Origin: Dallia pectoralis
Taxonomy: Eukaryota; Chordata; Actinopteri; Esociformes; Umbridae
Assembly (NCBI GenBank): GCA_029465975.1
Contig: CM055757.1
Location: forward strand, 3,817,678-3,881,677
DNA length: 64,000 bases
Direction of reading: 5' to 3'
Below the pieces are notes generated by a model. It did not search any database, was not told the DNA's origin, and saw nothing but the letters and a program-made list of their open reading frames with translations. Positions 55,480 through 64,000 of this stretch are shown here, piece by piece. Numbering within the stretch: the stretch's first letter is position 1; the number at the start of each line of letters is the position of its first letter. Made by a program: the position numbers and the translations under genes.

Positions 55480-58400
55480 AAACTTACAGTCTGACAGTCC
55501 ACCATCTGAAATACTTTGGTTGTCCAGATGATGAAGATAATAGATGCTGCAGGAAGAATGAATATTTACAGAAAATATTTACAAAAAAATTCTGACTGCA
55601 AAAAAAAAATCAAATCAACATCCGAGGTTACTCACCCACATTAGCAAAACTACAAATGAACAGAGAGATGCATTCCTCCAACTTACCCAGAACAGAAAAA
55701 ATTAGTGTGTTGGTGAAGTGCTGGTACAGAGACAGTTTCACCACATTCCTCCGCAGCTTCAGCAGACGAGTGGTCTGGGAGAGGCTTATGAAGATCCACC
55801 ACATCACACTGGAGTCAATCAGGGACAGACTAAGGTTGGCCACCAGTGTTACTGTCGCGTGGAAACCCTTCACATAGAGACAGAATAACAGTAATACAGA
55901 TAGATGGTAAGAAAGGACAGAGCAGAGGAGAGAAGAAAAAGGAGAGAAATATAGAGAACAGAACAGGCGGACAGACAAGCATTTGAGATCAATATTGATG
56001 AAAACAAAGAGTGAGTCTTTCTCTTGGCGATGATCAACACTGTATGTACTCACTCCTGTGACACGCAGCACCCCATCTACCGAAGAGAACAGCAGGTAAA
56101 GGAGACCCACTGCTGCCAGGCGGTGGACTGATGTGCCCAACCGGGGTCTACGAGAGATGGGGAGAGAGAGCAGGACAATCAGGGGGATTAGGGCCTACAC
56201 CAGAGTACTGGTCGGAGATCAGATTTACGTTTTTTTTAAGATACGTGTAGACACAATGTGTGTGTCTGTGTGTGTTTGCTTGTGACGATGCAAGACACTT
56301 CCTGGTGTAATAACTGTCAGCTATGGAGAGAATGTATAATGATAAAATAGTGACCGTATAGTGATAAAATAGTAACCGTGTAGTGAGAAAATAGTGACCG
56401 TGTAGTGAGAAAATAGTGACCGTGTAGTGAGAAAATAGTGACCGTGTAGTGAGAAAATAGTGACCGTATAGTGACGATGCTAACATTAGTATTTACAGTC
56501 AACTCACCTGACGATGCTAACATTAGTACTTACAATCAACTCACCTGACGATGCTAACATTAGTATTTACAGTCAACTCACCTGACGATGCTAACATTAG
56601 TATTTACAGTCAACTCACCTGACGATGCTAACATTAGTACTTACAATCAACTCACCTAACGATGCTAACATTAGTATTTACAATCAACTCACCTAACGAT
56701 GCTAACATTAGTATTTACAATCAACTCACCTGACGATGCTAACATTAGTATTTACAATCAACTCACCTGACGATGCTAACATTAGTATTTACAATCAACT
56801 CACCTGACGATGCTAACATTAGTATTTACAATCAACTCACCTGACGATGCTAACATTAGTATTTACAATCAACTCACCTGACGATGCTAACATTAGTATT
56901 TACAATCAACTCACCTGACGATGCCGTAGCCCAAACTCACGATGAGCACGAGAATCCGAGCCAGAGATCTCTTCAGGGCAGAAAGCAGCTCAGCAAAGAC
57001 CACTGCACCTTGAACTGTAGAGAAACATGATTGGTGGGTTAAGGCATATCTGCAGGCATTAAGATTTGGTTCAGGCGCTCATAACATTTGCACATAGCAG
57101 GGTGCATCCTATGGCTAGAGATATAGATTCATGACAGATACCTACAACCCGCTAATGTCCCCTGGTAAGATGAATATAACATGTGAGTAGAATACATGAG
57201 AGCCAAATGTGTCACATTTACACAACCAGGACAAGTGCGGAGTATATCTATGACACAGCTGTAATTGAGTCAATCTGTAGATCCGTCATCAATCTGATCA
57301 CATGACAGTGAATGAGCGTGACCCACCGTAGTCCCCCTTGTAGCGGATGTTCTGGTACTCAGAGTAGAAGACGGCTTTCTCCAGCATCCCCAGAATAATG
57401 ACTCCTCCAATCCAGAACTGGATCCTCAACAGGTCCCTCCAGTAACACACCAACCAGAACAGCCACAGCGCCCCGAAAAACACATAGACGATGCACATCA
57501 CCATGAAGAACTGTGTTGCACAGGAGGAGAGGATACCCCTCAAGAAAAACAACGACAACATTAAACCTATTTAAAATTGACTTTGCAATGATTAAAACGT
57601 CAGTGAAACGGCATTCTAATTCTAGACAGGGAAACACACCATGATCACTGAAACGGCATTGAAACACACACTGAAACACACACCGAAACGGCATTGAAAC
57701 ACACAGTGAAACTGCCTTTGAAACACACACTGAAACACACAATGAAACACACACTGAAACGGCATTGAAAGACACAGTGAAACACACCATCATCACTGAA
57801 ACGACATTGAAACACAGTGAAACGGCATTGAAACACACAGTGAAACAGCATTGAAACACACAGTAAAACGGCATTGAAACACACAGTGAAACACACCATC
57901 ATTAGAGGCCAGTCTGCAGGGGATGAGTACTGCCAAGGTCCTTTCATCTCCACAGTCACTGTCAGACAGAATGTTACACAACGTCAGTTGGTTATTGACA
58001 CTGTAGATTCAGGAACAGTGAAAAGGTTTGGGCAAAAACAAGAACATGGATTACGATGGGCTCAATACTGACTGATGAAAGCAAAGTTCTCCTCCTCCTC
58101 CGCTCCCTGGCGCCCCCCGCTGGCATCGCCTCTCTGCTGCGGCTGCACCTTTACGATGAACAGGTAAACGCTGTCGAACCAAGCCTTGGCCACAGCTCCG
58201 ATTTCCTGGAGGAAACAGGGAACAGGTGACAAGACAATCTCCAATCTGGCAATGGGCCAGGAGTCTACGGGCGGCACAAATTTGGCTGAAGACATCATGA
58301 CACAGAGTGTATGCTTCTGATTGGCTTACCGGTTTCTCCAGCCAGCCCTGTGGAGCGCTCTGATTGGGTGTACTGCCTTCTCCATTCTGAAAGGCAACAA

Positions 58401-59511
58401 AGTGAGTTACTGAGAATAAAGAATCATTCAAAAACAGCCCAAAAGAAACATTTATATAAACAACCAGAACATTAGTGACTTTGGATGATCCCAGAATAAA
58501 ACACACAACTTAGATTAAGCTCTTACAAGTGGGCTGGTGAGAGGCTGATAAGTATTGAAGTCTGTATAAAACACCTAGAGAGAGAAACAGAGACAGGTAG
58601 TTCGGAGATATAAATGATTGCAAGGATCCGGGATTTAAGTACACTTGTATCTGGTTACTATTTCATACTTATACTGAACATCTGAAAACACACGAGACAG
58701 GGATTGTAATGCGTTGTATGGACATCATCTGGAGCAATGCTACCAGCCACAACAACAGCTTAGCCCACTTTGAGTAGGAATAGGTTGAGTAACTAGAGTA
58801 ACACATCCCTAAACCAACAAAGATAAACACCTTCATAAGATATAGACCTGAACCAAGGCCATCTGTACACCACTAAAACCCAAATTAAAGCTGAGGAGAT
58901 GAGTTTGAGGACTCTGAAACTCTGTCAGAAAGCTTTAAAGACATTTACTCATAAAACAAACTAAACTACTAAGTTATTCATACCTGTGCTTTCATTTATT
59001 CTAGTTTTGTGGTTACATTTTTCTGATATCAACATATAATGAACTTCTCTTATTGACTTATAACACTGATGGTCTGGTGTGTCTTTAAAGTGTTTCCATG
59101 GGTCTCACAATGTAACGACTCTAAGGTTTCTACAGGAAATATGTCTGCATTAACACACCTTGGTCTGGAAAAGGGAAGAGCAGTTGTCAAAGTACAGGTA
59201 ACCCTGGCTGTAATAACCACTCCAGTCATCTTTTAGCATTTGATCCAGGCCGAACATATTAATGGCCTTGTCATCCTGCAGGGATAAGAAATGCATTACG
59301 TCCAGACACTCTCCCGTGATGTCCTAATGATTCTCAAATATGTCTAGCGACACAATTTTATGACACTGATGATCAGTGATCTAACAACGGCGACACAATG
59401 TCTTCACATTTTAACGCATGCGACATTCAACCAGCTCAGGGTTCACATATGCACACAAAGCAAAATACTACAAGTGCAACTTCACTATCAGACGGACAAG
59501 TAAAGCCTTTG

Positions 59512-59547
<36 letters not shown>

Positions 59548-60122
59548 GTGAGAGCGATGTGTCCACCAGAGATAACCCACTATGGTCTGAGAACAAAAGT
59601 GCCTGTACTCACTGGAGTGTTAAAGACCTCATTGTAACAGATGGAGGAACGGAGGTACCAGCTGACGTTGAACGCCAGGCCAGGGTCACATGACCCCAGC
59701 TCATCCTGGACTATAGAGCAGCACAGAGTCAATGGGGAAGACACACAGCCATAGTCTAATTCATAGGACACTAATATATTGAGTCTGTTAATTTGACGTA
59801 ATTCAGCAGACACTGTTGTAAAGCAGCTTACACTAGTGAATGTATCCCAAGTTATCGTTCAGTTTATAAGGCCACAACCCTGTGGAGCGTAACTATATGC
59901 TCATACATGTGACCAGAAGCCAAAGAGAGTCACCATCGAACAACTAGCAGTGCCATTTAAGAGAAAGACTCGGGTCAAATGTTTTAAAGGGTAGAGGGAG
60001 ATACACAACTTCCTCTGCTATTGGGTGTCTGTCAGCAATGTCATGGTGTTCTCGAAATACTTACAATTCATGAATATCGTTGTGTTGGCATACAGAGTCT
60101 TTCTAAAGAAGGCGTTTTGAGA
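53585..60122 (-). CDS. tmem87a: Transmembrane protein 87A-like (GOLD-domain seven-TM protein), 18 exons
   Basis: Coding exons (5' to 3' on the minus strand): 60065-60122, 59613-59710, 59159-59275, 58527-58574, 58330-58386, 58073-58205, 57897-57958, 57327-57510, 56915-57014, 56054-56147, 55687-55867, 55488-55546, 55161-55264, 54839-54915, 54149-54219, 53994-54046, 53854-53884, 53585-53626. All phases agree (523 codons with stop). Luminal GOLD-like part (YANTTIFMN, NVSWYLRSSICYNE), then seven membrane segments from FFMVMCIVYVFF on, including YWRDLLRIQFW, LGYGIV, VMWWIFISLSQT and DLWVEDAFWRLLF, and an acidic tail with KEPMLNEAF, LKWVEENIP and ERSKME. Family: Golgi membrane GOST proteins linked to retrograde transport and Golgi ion homeostasis. 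The tail favours 87A over 87B. The signal-peptide exon is not certain. Confidence 0.95.
54503..54800. repeat. 58-bp repeat with growing (TG)n tails, tmem87a intron
   Basis: Four copies of a segment with GATTGGTCAGTTGAAG, a TG run, then GAGTACTAGGGCAATAAC. The TG run grows from copy to copy (about 4, 5, 7, then more than 40 dinucleotides). Confidence 0.95.
55362..55476. repeat. (CA)n / CACG microsatellite, tmem87a intron
   Basis: CA dinucleotides with regular CG interruptions; ends about 12 bases from the donor of the exon at 55488-55546. Confidence 0.96.
56340..56470. repeat. 22-bp minisatellite, tmem87a intron
   Basis: About six copies of GTGACCGTGTAGTGAGAAAA TA, abutting the donor-containing array. 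Confidence 0.92.
56471..56915. repeat. 37-bp minisatellite made of 5' splice sites, tmem87a intron
   Basis: Twelve copies of a 37-bp unit. On the gene's strand each copy contains CATCGTCAG then GTGAGTTGA, the end of the exon 56915-57014 and its donor, except that the exonic part diverges upstream of the last nine bases. The real donor is the copy at 56909-56914. Confidence 0.94.
57612..57896. repeat. ~22-bp minisatellite abutting a tmem87a donor
   Basis: Units of GAAACACACAGTGAAACGGCATT. At least two units (near 57641 and 57785) repeat the exon-end/donor sequence seen at 57897 (complement ATGATG then GTGTGTTTC). Confidence 0.88.
59513..59545. repeat. (TG)n microsatellite, tmem87a intron
   Basis: About 16 TG dinucleotides. 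Confidence 0.96.
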
Positions 60123-60303
60123 CTGTGGGAAAAGGAATGGAAAGTAATTATTACGCAGCAAACAGGGAAACCTCTTACCCACCATCTCACAAGGTTCACT
60201 GCAACTGTTATTAGCGCCAACATATGTTATAGAAACGGTTTGCGTAAAGTTTAGACAAGCCACGTGTACCATTGCAATGCTTGATTGTGCATTTCTGAAT
60301 TAC

Positions 60304-60363
60304 CTCGGGTTCAGTAAACCGTGTGCACGAATGGGTAAAAGTAAGGTAAAACGACATCTCCAT
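60304..60363 (-). CDS. Possible first coding exon of the tmem87a-like gene
   Basis: ATG at 60363 opens 20 codons (ending RFTEPE) to a GTAATT donor, in the correct phase (0) for the next exon at 60122. It lacks a convincing signal peptide, which this family should have, so the true first exon may lie elsewhere or the start may be further upstream. Confidence 0.25.
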
Positions 60364-60689
60364 TGTCCTTCTGCTAACATGGTGAGTAAAGACACATAGC
60401 TGTCATTTCACATTTGATTTACAGAAACAAGTCAACGACTAGTCAAGTCAACTGCATCTTTACAGTAATGGGAGAGGGTAAAAGAAGGAAGGTTTTTCAG
60501 CTGAATAATCTTTACATTGAGATCCAATACGTCAGCATGTTGGGTGAAAGTTATTTTATACAACTAGCGTTATTTATAATAGGTTTAAAGGTGATATTTT
60601 AGAGTATTTTTTTCAGAGGATGGTTCATAATTGTATTTAAATTGGACAACACATTTTATTGTGTTAATATAAAGAAGCATTGTATACAA

Positions 60690-61556
60690 ATATAAAGAAG
60701 CATTTTTTTGCTATAACTCTTCTTAATGTTAATTGCAAAATACTCTCTAAGGTTCATGCTAAACGTTTAAAACAAGGCCTTAAGGACTTAATAAATGAGA
60801 CCCAGACTGGTGTCATGGCCAATCAACATATTAGTTCAAATATTAGGCTGATTTTAGATTTTATAGATTGTTCAGACTATGTGAACTCTGGGCCTCTTAT
60901 TGCATTTCTGTACTTTTATAACGCATTTGATGCAATAGAACATCAGTTTATTTTTCAGGCACTTCAGGTCTTTGGTTTTGGAGATGACTTTATTTCTGAT
61001 GTAGCAATGTTTTATAAAGATATCAATAGTTCTGTAAGTCTTCATCCTAACACCTCTAAAAGATTTTCACTAATACGAGGTGTAAGACCACCGGGGCGTC
61101 CAATTTCGCCATTTCTTTTTCTAATTGTAGTGGAATGATCATATTTAGCAATTCTGAATAATACAGACATTAAAGGAATATAAATATTTAATAGTGAAAT
61201 AAGAATTACTCAATTAGCGGATGACACAGACATGTTTCTCCAAGATAAATCTTAAATTCAGCAAGCAGTGAGTTTAATCAATACCTTTTCTCATGCATCA
61301 GGTCTCAAACTAAACTTATCAAAGTCTGAGATTTTTTGTTTTTATGATACTGCAGATACTTTTATGTATGGAATCCCAGTGATTTCTTTATAAAATACCT
61401 TGGTATTTATATTTGCAAAAACAATAAAGTTAGGCAACAGCAAAATTTCACTCTAAAAATCTAAAAGACTAAAACAATCCTAAACATGTGGCTTCAAAGA
61501 GATATATCAATCTTAGGAAGGATCCTTTTAACAAAGGCAGAAGCTATTTCAAGGTA
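60690..61556 (+). pseudogene. L1/Tx1-like LINE reverse transcriptase relic
   Basis: TLLNVNCKILSKVHAKRLK, QTGVMANQHISSNIRLILD, FLYFYNAFDAIEHQF, FYKDINSSVSLHPNTS and RPISPFLF (60715-61135) match the order of reverse-transcriptase blocks of the fish L1/Tx1 group. The frame stops at 61136-61138, but homology continues with QLADDTDMFLQD (about 61213, the catalytic box as LADD) and GRILLTKAEA to about 61556. Several stops and no endonuclease: a 5'-truncated dead copy. Confidence 0.82.
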
Positions 61557-62308
61557 GGGGTGGGCGATATGGGAAAAATATCATATCACGATTTTTTCAG
61601 GAAAAATCACGATTCACGATTTTATCACGATTCTTTTTCATGTTGCTTTTTAAGACTATTTTGCTAATTACTGAGCTGCAATACAAGCAAATTATATCTC
61701 CATTTAAAGAATATAGCGTTACAAGGTAACAAAACATAAAAGGGAAAAAAAAATTAAAGTAGCATATTTTAATCACGTGTATATTTAAAGGAAGTGCAAT
61801 GGTGCAAAGAAGCACCTTCATTCTCATCCGCAGCTTCACCATCCATTCACTGTGTAACCTGCCATCCATCTACAGCATCAGATGATCTACTGTGTTATCA
61901 TCCTGAATTAAATGAATTGTGAATTATGCAGTAAAACATTTTACTAAAATAGTATGTAGCCTATTTATTGTCTTATGTAGCCATACAATACAAAATTAAA
62001 ACCATGATTTTAAAATGCACAGGCTATGATATTTAAATTTCTAAAGATCAAATAAATTAAAATCAATCAAACTGTATGTCCTATTTTGATGTAATAAATG
62101 CTAAAACATTTTAGATCACAAGCGACGCGCAATCAAATGATTTGCGCATGATTGGCCGTATATATTGCAACACAGACTGTTGAAATAAAAACATTAGGCT
62201 ACAGTGTATAATTTGATCATTTACATTTGTAAAATGTATTATAGTAATTACAGCCCAGTAACTAAGGCACTATAGACAATGAAACACGTATTTTACAACA
62301 CAGTTTTG
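61557..62308. repeat. Dispersed-repeat-like start, then AT-rich DNA
   Basis: Begins GGGGTGGGCGATATGG with inverted ATATCACGAT/ATCACGATT blocks, a motif that recurs in fish genomes as a mobile-element end. The superfamily is not determined here. The remainder shows no feature. Confidence 0.35.
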
Positions 62309-62693
62309 TCACGATTGGTGTGGTGGCGTTGCTACACTTACATTTCGGTGATGCACTTCCTTGTTTCACTTCCGTGTTTACGTTTGTCTCACGGCTGTTT
62401 GCACTTTTAATCAATGGGATATAAGAGGGTCGCGAGCAGTGCACTCATTGCTTCGCATTGTTCTATGTCACATTGTTTGTAGAGGTGAGTGTTTTTGTAA
62501 CACGTTTGAATTGTTGTTTGAAGGTGCTTGTTTTAAGTCGCTATATGCGCATTTTCCTTTCATTCGACCAGTACGTGTTTTTGTCGCCGTTTACGGTTTG
62601 TTTTATGTTTTGTCATTAATAAACCTGACCCAAACGGATTACCTTGGCTCCTGCACATGGCTTCATCCACACTACACCCGACGAGTCGTGACA
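62309..62693 (+). mobile_element. 5' LTR of an LTR retroelement
   Basis: 385 bases from TGTCACGATTGG to GAGTCGTGACA with inverted TGTCAC/GTGACA ends, a TATA-like GATATAAGAGG (about 62417) and AATAAA (about 62619). Its 5' part matches the minus-strand LTR pair at 33941-34725 (shared GGTGTGGTGGCGTTGCTAC). No primer-binding site of a familiar type was recognised after it. Confidence 0.7.
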
Positions 62694-62695
62694 GA

Positions 62696-64000
62696 ATGCG
62701 AAGCCCACAAAGAAGCCAGCGGAGCCAGCAGACGGTGAGTGGATTCCTCGGGGGGGCAAGCTATAGCGCCCCGAAGGATGAAGCTCACCGTCGCACCACG
62801 GAGCAGTGGGACTGGGGTAAGCCGGAGACGCCCGAAGAGGAGTATAGGCGCCTCCGTGCTTACTTCGGGTATGAGCCACCGATGCAGCTATCAGGGCCGA
62901 TTACATCGGGTCCGCGGTCCCTCCCGGAGGAAGGCAAGAGGGCACCCCGAAGGCGTCCCAAGAAGGTTTTTGGGGGGGAGCTAAGGAGGTGTTCCGGGAG
63001 GACCGCGGAGAGAGCACCCACGGTCCTGGTGCTGCAGGAACGGCCCCCCACTGCTCCGGGGCTGCAGACAGGGGGAGGGAAACCCCTGGAGCTACAGCCA
63101 CTACCCCCGCCGTGGGAAGACCCTTTTCTGCCGCCGACGACAGGGACAGAAAACCCCCGGAGGGGTTGGATGAACAGCCCTCAGCTGTTATTAGGACGTG
63201 GTGGAGGACATGGCTGGAGCTACAGCCACAAACCCCGCAGTGGGAAGACCCTTTTCGGCCACCGACGTCAGGGACAGAAAAACCCCCGGAGGGGTTGGAT
63301 GATCAGCCCTCGGCTGTTATTAGGACGTGGTGGAGGACATGGCTGGATTTACAGGAGCCAGCGCCTGAGATGGTCGCCACCACGCTTGCGCCTGAGATGG
63401 TCGCCGTCACGCCAGCGTTCACGATGGTTCCTGCCGTCCCGCCAGCGCCCAAGATGGCTACCGTCGTCCCGCCAGCGCTCAAGATGGCTGTTGCCGTCCC
63501 GCCAGCGCCCAAGATGGCTGCTGCCGTCACGCCAGCGCTCAAGATGGCTGCCGTCGTCCCGCCGGCGCTCAAGATGGCTGTTGCCGTCACGCCAGCGCCC
63601 ACGATGGCTCCCGCCGTCACGCCAGCGTCCCACGATGGCTCCCGCCGTCCCGCCAGCGCCCAAGATGGCTACCGTCGTCCCGCCAGCGCCCAAGATGGCT
63701 GCCGCCGCCACGCCAGCGTCCACGATGGCTCCCGCCGTCCCGCCAGCGCTCAAGATGGCTGTTGCCGTCACGCCAGCGCCCACGATGGCTCCCGCCGTCA
63801 CGCCAGCGTCCAAGATGGCTACCGTCGTCCCGCCAGCGCCCAAGATGGCTGCCGCCGTCACGCCAGCGTCCACGATGGCTCCCGCCGTGCCGCCAGCGCT
63901 CAAGATGGCTGTTGCCGCCACGCCAGCGCTCAAGATGGCTGCCGTCGTCCCGCCGGCGCTCAAGATGGCTGTTGCCGTCACGCCAGCGCCCACGATGGCT
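62696..64000 (+). CDS. Internal reading frame of the LTR element, cut by the window end
   Basis: From ATG 62696 a frame rich in Arg, Pro and Trp begins MRSPQRSQRSQQT and includes EQWDWGKPETPEEEYRRLRA and two ~145-base repeats (PRRGWM...LLLGRGGGHGW, about 63150-63350). It then enters a 30-bp GC-rich repeat and stays open to the edge, although an extra C near 63631 moves the phase. Position directly after an LTR suggests a gag-like product, but no zinc knuckle or known gag domain is visible, so function is unassigned. Base composition is far more GC-rich than the rest of the window. Confidence 0.45.
   Translation, partial: MRSPQRSQRSQQTVSGFLGGASYSAPKDEAHRRTTEQWDWGKPETPEEEYRRLRAYFGYEPPMQLSGPITSGPRSLPEEGKRAPRRRPKKVFGGELRRCSGRTAERAPTVLVLQERPPTAPGLQTGGGKPLELQPLPPPWEDPFLPPTTGTENPRRGWMNSPQLLLGRGGGHGWSYSHKPRSGKTLFGHRRQGQKNPRRGWMISPRLLLGRGGGHGWIYRSQRLRWSPPRLRLRWSPSRQRSRWFLPSRQRPRWLPSSRQRSRWLLPSRQRPRWLLPSRQRSRWLPSSRRRSRWLLPSRQRPRWLPPSRQRPTMAPAVPPAPKMATVVPPAPKMAAAATPASTMAPAVPPALKMAVAVTPAPTMAPAVTPASKMATVVPPAPKMAAAVTPASTMAPAVPPALKMAVAATPALKMAAVVPPALKMAVAVTPAPTMA
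63350..64000. repeat. 30-bp GC-rich minisatellite in the LTR element
   Basis: Units of CCGCCAGCGCCCAAGATGGC TNCCGTCGTC type, over 20 copies to the window edge. Both strands are open in several frames, encoding PPAPKMAAV-like or GAGGTVAIL-like repeats. Confidence 0.93.

Noticed and set aside
57359..57959. Cys/Val/Phe-rich minus-strand frames of 104-171 codons
   Set aside because: Produced by the ~22-bp GAAACACACAGTG repeat in a tmem87a intron, running into real exons by chance.
63303..63993. Ala/Gly-rich minus-strand frames (GAGVTATAILSAGGT) as an elastin- or silk-like gene
   Set aside because: Antisense reading of the GC-rich 30-bp repeat in the LTR element; no start, signal or splice support.

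Overview
This window looks like a ray-finned (teleost) fish genome. It has short intron-rich vertebrate genes, AT-rich intergenic DNA, very many minisatellites and (TG)n tracts, and teleost-style L2, L1/Tx1, Tc1/mariner-like and LTR retroelements. A protacanthopterygian (salmonid or pike-like) source is only an impression. One 500-base run of N (36384-36883) marks an assembly gap.

The centre (about 7.4-39.3 kb) is part of a T-cell receptor beta (TRB) locus, all on the + strand. I count sixteen TRBV segments plus one small relic. Nearly all have the leader exon / V exon layout, the Cys-Trp-Cys immunoglobulin fold, and a 3' recombination signal (heptamer, 23-bp spacer, nonamer). They fall into families labelled here A to K. 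A TRBC gene follows (37404-39317): two exons for the Ig domain, a short hinge exon, a transmembrane exon with the conserved lysine, and a tail exon. No D or J segment is visible; the gap lies where they are expected. V segments would be joined to D-J by RAG recombination and spliced to TRBC to give the beta chain of the alpha/beta TCR-CD3 complex.

The locus is flanked on the left by the 3' half of a facilitative sugar transporter gene (SLC2A/GLUT family, + strand, 1-5460) and on the right by an almost complete tmem87a-like gene (- strand, 53585-60122 or slightly beyond).

The V cluster grew by several duplication steps. A 5.4-5.8 kb unit (A-type V genes, B-type V gene, minisatellites) is present twice (5980-11359 and 14037-19805), with a dead Tc1/mariner-type transposon exactly at the junction. 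A 1.5 kb E/F two-gene cassette is duplicated at 25.2-28.1 kb. V-A3 looks like an A1/A2 hybrid. A ~48-copy minisatellite (21957-23912) seems to have expanded from a V-C-type promoter segment.

The right side holds an L2 LINE (46158-about 50030, - strand) with only two stop codons in its main frame, an L1/Tx1-like LINE relic (60.7-61.55 kb), and the 5' LTR and start of an LTR retroelement (62309-64000) cut by the window edge. A recurring theme is minisatellites that contain or touch splice sites of the flanking genes.
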